Below the pieces are notes generated by a model. It was given only the letters and a program-made list of their open reading frames with translations, was not told the DNA's origin and ran no database searches. Shown in pieces: positions 26,148 to 33,976 of a DNA stretch of 64,000 nt (positions within the stretch are counted from its first letter, which is position 1; every line of letters begins with the position of its first letter). The position numbers were made by a program, and so were the translations under genes. The DNA is from Roseibium aggregatum IAM 12614 (GTDB taxonomy: Bacteria > Pseudomonadota > Alphaproteobacteria > Rhizobiales > Stappiaceae): NCBI RefSeq assembly GCF_000168975.1, contig NZ_AAUW01000009.1:1-64000 (forward strand). The letters are read 5' to 3'.

Positions 26148-27084
26148 CGATCACATCGTAATAGTTATGCGCCCGGCCTAGAAGCCCGCGCAGGTTGCCG
26201 GAGCCTTTCATGAGGCGGATCAGGCCATAATAGTAGAGCTTCTCGCCACGCTTCCTGGCGAAGGGCTTCAGCACGAAGCCGACGATTGTCGCCAGGAGGC
26301 CGAAGAACATGCGCCGCAGGCTTTTGGGAATGAAATGCAGCGCAGCCTTCAGCCGGCCTTCACGCAACACGATGTTGAAGGCGCCGGAGGTCGCCGCCAT
26401 GTGCATGCGGCTGAGAAGACGGCCGGTGGTGACGCGCGAGGCCGGAATGTCTTCTTCGACAAAGGCATCATCCACCCAGATCATCTTGGCGCCTGCCGCA
26501 TGGGTGCGGCGGAAGAAGTCGATGTCCTCGCTACCAAAGGTCAGGCGCTCGTCGAACCGCAGGCCAAGGCCAGCCCTGGCGATGATGCGGCCACTCAGCA
26601 GCACGTTGTTGGTCGGCGCTTCGGTGATGATCGAGCCGGTCGGCTGCGGCTTCAAAAGCTGCGATTTCCACCAGTGCGGGGCCGGTTTTTCATAAATCCG
26701 GCGCACGGGCCCGTTGGCGACTTCGGCCTTGAACTGCTTGCAGGCCGACAGAAGTTTCTCGATCCAGTCGGGTTCGGCGCGTTCATCGTCGTCGATCAGC
26801 GCCACCCAGTCCGGGTCGTGTTCCAGCGCGGCTTCCAGTGCCGTGTTGCGGGCAAAGGGAATGCCCTTGCGTTTTTCGTGGTGGAAGAAAACCGGCAGGG
26901 ACAGTCTTTCCTTCACGTCGTCAGCGGCGGCACCTGTGAAATGCGGCACGGGATCGTTTTCCACAACGACGATCGCCATCTGCGTGTTTTCGGGCACGAT
27001 CAGCTTGTCGAGGCTTTCCAGGCACGCCTGCAGCATTTTCGGCCGCTGCGCGGTGCAAACGGCAATGACCAGTTTCTGGGTCAT
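26137..27084 (-). CDS. Glycosyltransferase family 2
   Basis: This 315-residue GT-A protein starts KLVIAVCTAQRPKMLQACLESL. ALIDDDERAEPDW near residue 93 gives the DDD metal site and GSEDIDFFRRTHAAGA near 178 the ED motif. A hydrophobic stretch near residues 258-275 suggests membrane contact. It is first in a minus-strand trio with GT4 and FkbM. GC-rich composition sets this trio apart from the AT-rich island and suggests it belongs to the resident genome. Confidence 0.88.
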   Translation of the reverse strand: MTQKLVIAVCTAQRPKMLQACLESLDKLIVPENTQMAIVVVENDPVPHFTGAAADDVKERLSLPVFFHHEKRKGIPFARNTALEAALEHDPDWVALIDDDERAEPDWIEKLLSACKQFKAEVANGPVRRIYEKPAPHWWKSQLLKPQPTGSIITEAPTNNVLLSGRIIARAGLGLRFDERLTFGSEDIDFFRRTHAAGAKMIWVDDAFVEEDIPASRVTTGRLLSRMHMAATSGAFNIVLREGRLKAALHFIPKSLRRMFFGLLATIVGFVLKPFARKRGEKLYYYGLIRLMKGSGNLRGLLGRAHNYYDVIDGH

Positions 27085-27268
27085 GAAGGGGTCTCAACCA
27101 TTCCACTTGGGTTGGGCAGGGTTTGGCGCATGTGCCTGCCGCTGTCAAAGGGTTTCCGGAACAGTGCCCGGAGGAAATTGACCTTTCCAGCACGTCTGCC
27201 GCACGCTAGGCTCCGGGGACAAGCCCTTGAGGGACCGTATGAAGCGGCAGTGTTCTGGGAGGAAACAC

Positions 27269-28891
27269 ATGAAGGGAATGATGATGCACCGTCCGCTGAA
27301 AATCGCGGACCTCATCACCTTTGCAGCGGATACTTATCCGGCCGGCGAGATCGTTTCCGTGAGGACGGAAGGCGATGTTCACCGCACAACCTACAAGGAA
27401 ACCGCCGGCCGCATCGCCCGGCTGGGCCATGGCCTGAAGGCGCTCGGTGTCGGCGAGAGCGACCGCATCGCGACACTTGCCTGGAATGGCTATCGCCATT
27501 TCGAGCTCTACTATGCAATTTCCGGCATCGGCGCCATCTGCCACACCATCAATCCGCGTCTTTCGGCGGAACAGATGATCTATATCGTCAATCACGCCCA
27601 GGACCGGCTGCTGTTCGTTGATCTCACCTTCTTGCCGATCGTGGAAAAGCTGCGCCCGCATTTTCCGGCAGACCTTCGCGTGGTCATCATGACGGACCGC
27701 GCGCATATGCCGGAAACGACGCTGGATGGCGTGCTCTGTTACGAGGAGATCCTTGACGGGCAGCCGGATGAAATGGACTGGCCGGATTTTGACGAGGACC
27801 AGGCCGCCGGCCTTTGTTACACCTCCGGTACGACAGGCAACCCCAAGGGCACGCTCTATTCGCACCGCTCCACGGTGCTGCATGCCTACGACATGTGCGT
27901 CACCATTCCAAAGGTCCTCAAGGAAGGATCGCGCATTCTGCCCGTTGTGCCGCTGTTTCACGTCAACGCCTGGGGCCTGCCCTATGGCGCACCGCTTTCC
28001 GGCTCCAGTCTGATTTTCCCAGGCGGCGCGCTGGACGGCAAAAGCCTGTTCGACCTGATGGACCGCGAAAAGGTGTTCTCCGCCTGGGGCGTTCCGACCG
28101 TCTGGATCGGCCTCATGAACGAGATCCGCCAGCGCGGCCGCCTTCCCGATGGCTTCGGCGATATCGTCGTCGGCGGCTCGGCAGCCTCGCGCTCGCTGAT
28201 CGAGGGGTTCGAGAAGCAGGGCGTCAACGTCTGCCATGCCTGGGGCATGACGGAAATGAGCCCGCTCGGCACGCAGTGCAATCTGCCTCCGTCGATGGCG
28301 GATCTGCCGTTCGACCAGCGCATCGACAGGAAACAGAGCCAGGGGCGGCGGATCTTTGGCGTCGACATGAAGATCGTCGATGATGCCGGCAATCGCCTGC
28401 CGCACGACGGCAAGACACCGGGCCATCTCTATGTCCGCGGCAACACGATCACTTCCGGCTATTATGAGAACCCGGAAGCTTCGAAACCGGTCTTCGACAA
28501 GGAAGGCTGGTTCTGCACCGGCGACATCGCCGCCATCAGCCCGGACGGATTTCTGACGATCACGGACCGGTCCAAGGACCTCATCAAATCGGGTGGTGAG
28601 TGGATCAGCTCGCTTGATCTGGAAAACATCGTCATGTCGCATCCGGGTGTTGCGAATTGTGCGGTGATTGCCGTTCCGGACGCCAAATGGGACGAACGTC
28701 CGCTGTTGATCGTGCAGGCCCGCGACGATGCACAGCCGCAAAAGGAGGAGATCCTCGGCCTGCTGGCGGAACGGGTCGCCAAATGGCAGGTGCCGGACGA
28801 TGTCGTCTATGTAGATGAATTGCCGATGACCGCGACCGGCAAGGTCTCCAAGCTCACACTCAGAAAGAACTTTGCGGAAGGTGGTGCATGA
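27269..28891 (+). CDS. Acyl-CoA synthetase (FadD-like, AMP-forming)
   Basis: This 540-residue adenylate-forming ligase has the P-loop CYTSGTTGNPKGTLYSHRS near residue 180 and WGMTEMSPLGT near 328. It also has GWFCTGDIAAIS and the C-terminal lysine motif PMTATGKVSKLTLR. It activates a fatty or hydroxy acid to its CoA ester. The start ATG 27269 has GGAGG 6 bases upstream. A 14-residue extension is rejected. It opens a plus-strand operon; the next start overlaps its stop as ATGA. By operon order it resembles LvaE of levulinate catabolism. Confidence 0.9.
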   Translation: MKGMMMHRPLKIADLITFAADTYPAGEIVSVRTEGDVHRTTYKETAGRIARLGHGLKALGVGESDRIATLAWNGYRHFELYYAISGIGAICHTINPRLSAEQMIYIVNHAQDRLLFVDLTFLPIVEKLRPHFPADLRVVIMTDRAHMPETTLDGVLCYEEILDGQPDEMDWPDFDEDQAAGLCYTSGTTGNPKGTLYSHRSTVLHAYDMCVTIPKVLKEGSRILPVVPLFHVNAWGLPYGAPLSGSSLIFPGGALDGKSLFDLMDREKVFSAWGVPTVWIGLMNEIRQRGRLPDGFGDIVVGGSAASRSLIEGFEKQGVNVCHAWGMTEMSPLGTQCNLPPSMADLPFDQRIDRKQSQGRRIFGVDMKIVDDAGNRLPHDGKTPGHLYVRGNTITSGYYENPEASKPVFDKEGWFCTGDIAAISPDGFLTITDRSKDLIKSGGEWISSLDLENIVMSHPGVANCAVIAVPDAKWDERPLLIVQARDDAQPQKEEILGLLAERVAKWQVPDDVVYVDELPMTATGKVSKLTLRKNFAEGGA

Positions 28892-29706
28892 CGCCGGATA
28901 TTCTGTTTGATCTGACCGGAAAGACAGCGCTGGTCACGGGCGGTGCCACAGGTATTGGCAAAATGGCAGCCCAGGGCCTTGTGGCTGTGGGCGCACGTGT
29001 CCTGATCGCCAGCCGCAAGGAAGCCGCCTGCCAGGCTGCGGCGGACGAGCTCAACAGGCAAGGGTATCCCGGCAAGGCTGAAGGATTTGCCGGCGACGTC
29101 TCGACCGAAGAAGGCATTGCCGAACTGACGGCAGAGGTCAACCGGCGGACGGACCGGTTGTTTATTCTGATGAACAACGCGGGCACAAGCTGGGGCCAGC
29201 CGCTTGGAGACTTTCCCTACCATGCCTGGGAACGGGTGATGCGGGTGAATGTCACCGGTCTGTTTCAGCTCACGCAAAGCCTGTTGCCGCTTCTGGAAGC
29301 GGCCGCCAACAACGCCAACCCGGCGCGGGTGGTCAATGTCGGCTCGGTGATGGGAGAGACCGCCCATGGCGACAGGGCCTACAGCTATGCCGCCTCCAAG
29401 GCGGCGGTGCACCACCTGACGCGGATCCTGGCCAAGGAATTGGCGGCAAGGCACATCACGGTGAACGCCCTGGCGCCGGGGCCGTTCGTCAGCAACATGA
29501 CCGCCTTTGCAACGGCGGATGAGGATGTACGTTCTCGCGTCGGGGCGCAGGTGCCGCTCGGCCGGGTTGGTCAACCTGGCGACATCGCCGCAGCCATGCA
29601 GTATCTCTGCGGTTACGGCGGGTCTTATGTCACCGGCGCCATCCTGCCCATCAGTGGCGGCATCAATGTGGAAACAGGACCGGACCTCTTCCAGGAGGCT
29701 TATTGA
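28888..29706 (+). CDS. Short-chain dehydrogenase/reductase
   Basis: This 272-residue classical SDR has the NAD(P) motif ALVTGGATGIGKMAA near residue 14 and NNAG at about 94. The catalytic pair is Y-x3-K in YSYAASKAAV near 171, with the serine in NVGSVMGE. The C-terminus keeps NALAPGPF and PISGGINVE. It interconverts a hydroxyl and a keto group on an acyl chain. ATGA overlap with the CoA ligase couples their translation. It would occupy the LvaD-like place in a 4-hydroxyacyl-CoA pathway. Confidence 0.9.
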   Translation: MTPDILFDLTGKTALVTGGATGIGKMAAQGLVAVGARVLIASRKEAACQAAADELNRQGYPGKAEGFAGDVSTEEGIAELTAEVNRRTDRLFILMNNAGTSWGQPLGDFPYHAWERVMRVNVTGLFQLTQSLLPLLEAAANNANPARVVNVGSVMGETAHGDRAYSYAASKAAVHHLTRILAKELAARHITVNALAPGPFVSNMTAFATADEDVRSRVGAQVPLGRVGQPGDIAAAMQYLCGYGGSYVTGAILPISGGINVETGPDLFQEAY

Positions 29707-30204
29707 GTGCGTGCTGAAACGCTGTCGCGCCGCCTTGCCGCAGGCGAGCTGGAGACGCTTGTCGGAACGGAGGTCGGCGTGTCCTCCTGGCACCTGATCG
29801 ACCAGGCCCGGATAGACGCTTTTGCCGAGGTGACGCAGGACCACCAGTTCATCCATGTTGATCCTCAAAGGGCGGTGGAAACGCCTTTCGGCGGCACGAT
29901 AGCGCACGGCTTTTTGACGCTGTCGCTCCTCTCCGCGATGGCTGTCGAAGCCCAGCCGAAGATCGAGGGCGCCACGATGGGCATCAATTACGGTTTCGAC
30001 AAGGTGCGGTTTCTGGCGCCCGTCAAAGCGGGCAGTCGGGTGCGCGGGCGGTTTGTCCTAGCCCGCCTTTCAAGGCCGAAGCCGCAGGAGATCGATATCG
30101 TCTGGCAGTCGACGGTGGAGATCGAGGGTGGCAAACGGCCGGCGCTGGTCGCCGAATGGCTGAACAGGTTCTATCTGGAAGGAGAGGCGGACAAATCATG
30201 CTGA
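29707..30204 (+). CDS. MaoC-like hotdog-fold hydratase
   Basis: This 165-residue protein has the MaoC/(R)-hydratase motif FAEVTQDHQFIHVDPQRA near residues 39-56, with the catalytic Asp and His, and FGGTIAHGFLTLSLL near 63. It hydrates trans-2-enoyl-CoA. The GTG start at 29707 follows directly on the SDR stop. It lies in the middle of the operon, and its stop overlaps the next start by 7 bp. Confidence 0.9.
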   Translation: MRAETLSRRLAAGELETLVGTEVGVSSWHLIDQARIDAFAEVTQDHQFIHVDPQRAVETPFGGTIAHGFLTLSLLSAMAVEAQPKIEGATMGINYGFDKVRFLAPVKAGSRVRGRFVLARLSRPKPQEIDIVWQSTVEIEGGKRPALVAEWLNRFYLEGEADKSC

Positions 30205-31184
30205 AGGCAAGATCCCTTCCAAAGGCGCTTCAGGGCTTGAGGCTTCCGGCTGTCGCGGCACCACTCTTCATCGTCTCCTGTCCGAAGCTGGTGATCGCCC
30301 AGTGTAAGGCCGGCATTGTCGGCAGTTTTCCGGCGCTCAACGCACGGGATGAGCCCGGTGGTCCGGTCATGCTGGAAGCCTGGTTGAAGGAGATCACCGA
30401 AGCGCTCGACCGGCACAATCAGGAAAACCCGGACCGGCCCGCAGCCCCGTTCGCGGTCAACCAGATTGTCCATCGGTCCAATGAGCGGCTGGAACGGGAT
30501 GTCGAGATCTGCACGCGCTGGAAGGTGCCCATCTGGATCACCTCCATGGGGGCGCGGGTCGAGGTGAACGAGGCCGCCCATTCCTGTGGCGGCATCGCCC
30601 TCCATGATGTCATCAACAACACCTACGCCAGGAAGGCTTTCGAAAAGGGCGCCGACGGGCTGATTGCAGTTGCCGCAGGGGCAGGTGGTCACGGCGGGCC
30701 GCAGTCGCCTTTTGCGCTGGTGCGCGAGATCCGGGAATGGTTCGACGGGCCGTTGCTTCTGGGCGGGGCCATCTCCACCGGCGAAGCGCTGCTGGCGGCC
30801 CGTGTTCTTGGGGCCGATCTTGGCTATGTCGGCTCGCCCTTCGTTGCGACGGAGGAAGCAAACGCGGACCGGATCTACAAGGACATGATGGTCGCGGGCG
30901 GAGCCGAGGACGTGCTGACCTCCGCGCTCTTCACCGGGCATCCCGCCAACTACCTGAAAGGCTCCATTCGCAAGGTCGGTCTCGACCCGGATCATCTGCC
31001 GGACGAGTGGGATGTCAGCGTCATGCCGGATGACAGCCCCAAGCCAAAGGCCTGGCGGGAAATCTGGGGGGCTGGCCAGGGCATCGGCGCGATCAAGTCC
31101 GTCGGGCCGGCCGCTGCCGTGGTCGAGCGCCTGGAAACCGAATACCGCGCTGCCATCGAGCGGCTGCGCGCCGATATCTGTTAG
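30198..31184 (+). CDS. Nitronate monooxygenase-family FMN protein
   Basis: This 328-residue protein has the FMN TIM-barrel of NMO/2-nitropropane dioxygenase. IVSCPKLVIAQCKAGIVGSFPALN lies near residue 27, GADGLIAVAAGAGGHGG near 153 and LLGGAISTGEALLAARVLGADLGYVGSPFVAT near 190 (motifs quoted in part). Family members oxidise nitronates, but many in acyl-CoA operons have unproven roles, such as flavin-linked reduction. The start ATG 30198 overlaps the MaoC stop. Confidence 0.85.
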   Translation: MLKARSLPKALQGLRLPAVAAPLFIVSCPKLVIAQCKAGIVGSFPALNARDEPGGPVMLEAWLKEITEALDRHNQENPDRPAAPFAVNQIVHRSNERLERDVEICTRWKVPIWITSMGARVEVNEAAHSCGGIALHDVINNTYARKAFEKGADGLIAVAAGAGGHGGPQSPFALVREIREWFDGPLLLGGAISTGEALLAARVLGADLGYVGSPFVATEEANADRIYKDMMVAGGAEDVLTSALFTGHPANYLKGSIRKVGLDPDHLPDEWDVSVMPDDSPKPKAWREIWGAGQGIGAIKSVGPAAAVVERLETEYRAAIERLRADIC

Positions 31185-31193
31185 GGGGAAGTG

Positions 31194-32429
31194 ATGGATC
31201 TTGGAATGACCGACCGGGTGCGGCCGCTGATCGAGCAGGTGCGCCAGATGGTGGAAACCGAAATCGCCCCTCTCGACCGGGAATATCACGAGGAAGTCGG
31301 ACGTCATCCGTCCGGCGACCGGTTCCGGATGACGGATCGCCAGCTTGAAATTCTAAACAGCCTCAAGGCCACAGCCAAGGAACGCGGGCTCTGGAATTTC
31401 TGGCTGACGGACAGCGAAAAGGGCTTCGGCCTCACAACCGTTGAATACGCCTATCTGGCCGAGGAAATGGGCAAGGTTGGTATTGCCGCGGAAGTCTTCA
31501 ACTGCAACGCCCCTGACACCGGCAACATGGAAGTGCTGGAGCGCTACGGCACCGAGGCCCACAAGGAAAACTGGCTGAAGCCTCTGCTTCAGGGCGATAT
31601 CCGCTCCGCCTACCTGATGACAGAGCCCGATGTTGCCTCGTCGGATGCCACGAACATCGCGCTGACCGCCGTGCGCGATGGTGATGGCTGGGTGCTGAAT
31701 GGCGACAAGTGGTGGGCAACGGGCGCGGGAGACCCGCGCTGCGCGCTCTACATCGTCATGGCCGCAACCGACCCGGAAGCCCACAAGCACAGCCGCCATT
31801 CCATGTTCCTGGTTCCGGCGGACGCCGAAGGCATCGAGGTGCTGCGGCCGATGCATGTCTTCGGCGCTGACGATGCGCCGCACGGCCACATGCACATCCG
31901 CTTCACCAACGTGCGCGTGCCGCAGGAAGACCTGGTGCTGGGTGAAGGGCGGGGCTTCGAGGTGGCCCAGGGCCGTCTTGGTCCGGGCCGTATCCACCAC
32001 TGCATGCGCGCCATCGGCCAGGCGGAAAAGGCGCTGGAACTCATGTGCAAGCGGGCCATGGGCCGGGAAGCCTTCGGCAAGAAGCTGATGGATCTGGGCG
32101 CCAATTACGACATCATTGCCAATGCGCGCATGGAAATCGAAATGGCCCGGCTCCTCTGCCTCAAGGCAGCCTGGGTGATGGACACGCAGGGCACCCGCGC
32201 CGCGCAGCCCTGGATCAGCCAGATCAAGGTTGTGGCACCGCTCACGGCCCTGAAGGTGGTCGATGAAGCCATGCAGCTGCATGGCGCCGCCGGCATCAGC
32301 CAGGACTTCCCGCTGGCCGCCATGTGGACACACCTGCGCACCCTGCGCTTTGCCGACGGCCCCGACGCCGTCCACCGCCGTCAGGTTGCGCGCACGGAGC
32401 TGCGGAAATATTCCAACGGGAAGCTGTGA
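31194..32429 (+). CDS. Acyl-CoA dehydrogenase, ACAD10/11-like
   Basis: This 411-residue protein has the FAD signature LMTEPDVASSDATNI near residue 140 and RIHHCMRAIGQAEKALELM near 266, both typical of the ACAD10/11 group. Near the C-terminus the usual catalytic YEG-type glutamate region reads FADGPDAVHR, so the general base is altered. ACAD10/11-like proteins and LvaC act on 4-phosphoacyl-CoA made by a partner kinase. Such a kinase is encoded next, at 32665. ATG 31194 has GGGGG 5-6 bases upstream, so GTG 31191 is not needed. Confidence 0.88.
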   Translation: MDLGMTDRVRPLIEQVRQMVETEIAPLDREYHEEVGRHPSGDRFRMTDRQLEILNSLKATAKERGLWNFWLTDSEKGFGLTTVEYAYLAEEMGKVGIAAEVFNCNAPDTGNMEVLERYGTEAHKENWLKPLLQGDIRSAYLMTEPDVASSDATNIALTAVRDGDGWVLNGDKWWATGAGDPRCALYIVMAATDPEAHKHSRHSMFLVPADAEGIEVLRPMHVFGADDAPHGHMHIRFTNVRVPQEDLVLGEGRGFEVAQGRLGPGRIHHCMRAIGQAEKALELMCKRAMGREAFGKKLMDLGANYDIIANARMEIEMARLLCLKAAWVMDTQGTRAAQPWISQIKVVAPLTALKVVDEAMQLHGAAGISQDFPLAAMWTHLRTLRFADGPDAVHRRQVARTELRKYSNGKL

Positions 32430-32490
32430 GGATGGTCTTTCTCCAGCTTTCAATCGGGAGCGACTGCCACGATGCCTTACCTCCCCACCC

Positions 32491-32596
32491 CCTCATCCTG
32501 AGGAAGCGCGAAGCGCTGTCTCGAAGGATGGGCGGCAGACACCGGTACAAGTGGCCCATCCTTCGAGACGCCGCTGGCGCGGCTCCTCAGGATGAG
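32491..32596. repeat. Inverted pair of REP-like palindromes
   Basis: One unit at 32491-32531 and an inverted unit at 32555-32596 face each other and could form one long hairpin in RNA. Each contains TCTCGAAGGATG (32519-32530 and, inverted, 32557-32568), the joined target sequence of the IS110 element at 8697. The pair sits in the 235-bp gap between the ACAD and kinase genes and may shift their relative expression. Confidence 0.8.
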
Positions 32597-32664
32597 GCGG
32601 GAGTAAGTGGCGCTTCAGGCTTAAGGACTGGGGAAAGCCAGGTCACCTCAGGGACATCCCCCTC

Positions 32665-33693
32665 ATGACCCCTGGCACGGACCTCGACCTCCCGGCTCTC
32701 AGCAACTGGCTGGAGCGGACCCTTCCCGGGTTCAAGGGCCCGCTCAGGGCCGAGAAGTTCAACCGGGGCCAGTCCAACCCGACATTCCGGCTGAGCGCGG
32801 CGTCTGGTGACTATGTGCTTCGCCGCAAGCCTCCGGGGGTGTTGCTGAAGTCCGCACATGCCGTTGAGCGCGAGTTTCGGGTGCAGAAGGCGCTGGCCGG
32901 GTCAAAGGTGCCGGTCGCGCGCATGCATGTCCTGTGCGAGGACGAGGGCGTGATCGGGTCGGCGTTCTACGTCATGGATCTCGTCCGGGGCCGCAATTTT
33001 GACGATCCGCGTTTGCCGGATCTTGATCCGCAAACACGGCGCGGCATTTACGCCGAGATGAACCGCGTTCTGGCCGCCATCCATGGCATTGACCTTGAAG
33101 CCAGAAACCTCGCCGACTTCGGCCCCACCGGAAATTACTATCGCCGCCAGATCGACCGCTGGACCAAGCAGTACCGCGCGAGTGAGACCGGCCCCATTCC
33201 CGCGATGGACGCGCTCATAGCCTGGCTCGACGCCAATGTGCCCGAAGACGATGGACGGCGCACGCTGGTGCATGGCGATTATCGCATCGACAACATGCTG
33301 TTTGCGGAAGACGGTCCGGCCTGTGTCGCTGTGCTCGACTGGGAACTGTCGACCATCGGCCATCCCTTTGCGGATCTGGCCGCCCTGATCATGCAGTGGC
33401 AGCGCCCGCCCGGCACCGAAGGCCGAGGACTGGCCGGTGTCGACCGGAAGCCGCTCGGCATTCCGGAAGACCGGGAGTTCATCGACGCTTACTGTGCCCG
33501 CATGGGGCTCACAGGTATTCCGGAATTCGGCTTCTACCTGGCCTTTGCCTTCTTCCGCATGGGGGCGATCCTTCAGGGCGTCAAGAAACGCGCCCTCGAC
33601 GGCAACGCCTCCAATCCCGAACTTGGCCTGAAACTGGGCGCAAGCGTGCCTGACTACGCTGCTGGCGGCTTGAAGGCGGCCCAGGAAGGCTAG
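32665..33693 (+). CDS. Aminoglycoside phosphotransferase-fold kinase, ACAD10/LvaA-like
   Basis: This 342-residue kinase-fold protein has KFNRGQSNPTF near residue 28 and YVLRRKPPG with the ATP-lysine region. The catalytic loop is LVHGDYRIDNMLF near 203 with VLDWELSTIGHPFADLA near 222, as in the APH domain of ACAD10/11 and in LvaA. LvaA phosphorylates the 4-hydroxyl of 4-hydroxyacyl-CoA before elimination by the ACAD partner. The gene follows the ACAD-like gene, though after a REP pair. Confidence 0.87.
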   Translation: MTPGTDLDLPALSNWLERTLPGFKGPLRAEKFNRGQSNPTFRLSAASGDYVLRRKPPGVLLKSAHAVEREFRVQKALAGSKVPVARMHVLCEDEGVIGSAFYVMDLVRGRNFDDPRLPDLDPQTRRGIYAEMNRVLAAIHGIDLEARNLADFGPTGNYYRRQIDRWTKQYRASETGPIPAMDALIAWLDANVPEDDGRRTLVHGDYRIDNMLFAEDGPACVAVLDWELSTIGHPFADLAALIMQWQRPPGTEGRGLAGVDRKPLGIPEDREFIDAYCARMGLTGIPEFGFYLAFAFFRMGAILQGVKKRALDGNASNPELGLKLGASVPDYAAGGLKAAQEG

Positions 33694-33976
33694 ACACCTC
33701 CAGCAAGCCGGAAGAGGCCCGTTGGGGGGCACCCTTCCCCTTGAGGTCACCCCGGCCGACCGTAGGGAGAGCCGGGGCCTACTCGTTTCCAGAGAGATCA
33801 TGAGAAGGTTCCGGAAGAAGCCGCACCGTTGCTGACCTCTTCCACACATTTTGGAAAGACGCGAGGCGAGTGGGCTCCAGATCGTCGCTCGCGCTCCGGC
33901 CGGGGTGTCATCTTGCGTGGTGGCGTATGCTTTTCCTCATCGACACCACGCGCAGCGACTTGGGTTTTGCCCTCAA
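33694..33976. other. Convergent intergenic region
   Basis: This gap of 283 bp lies between the kinase gene and the 3' end of the FadJ-like gene. CCCCGGC (33750-33756) and GCCGGGG (33771-33777) can pair, giving a weak hairpin with a 14-base loop and no T-run. No gene is evident. Confidence 0.4.
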
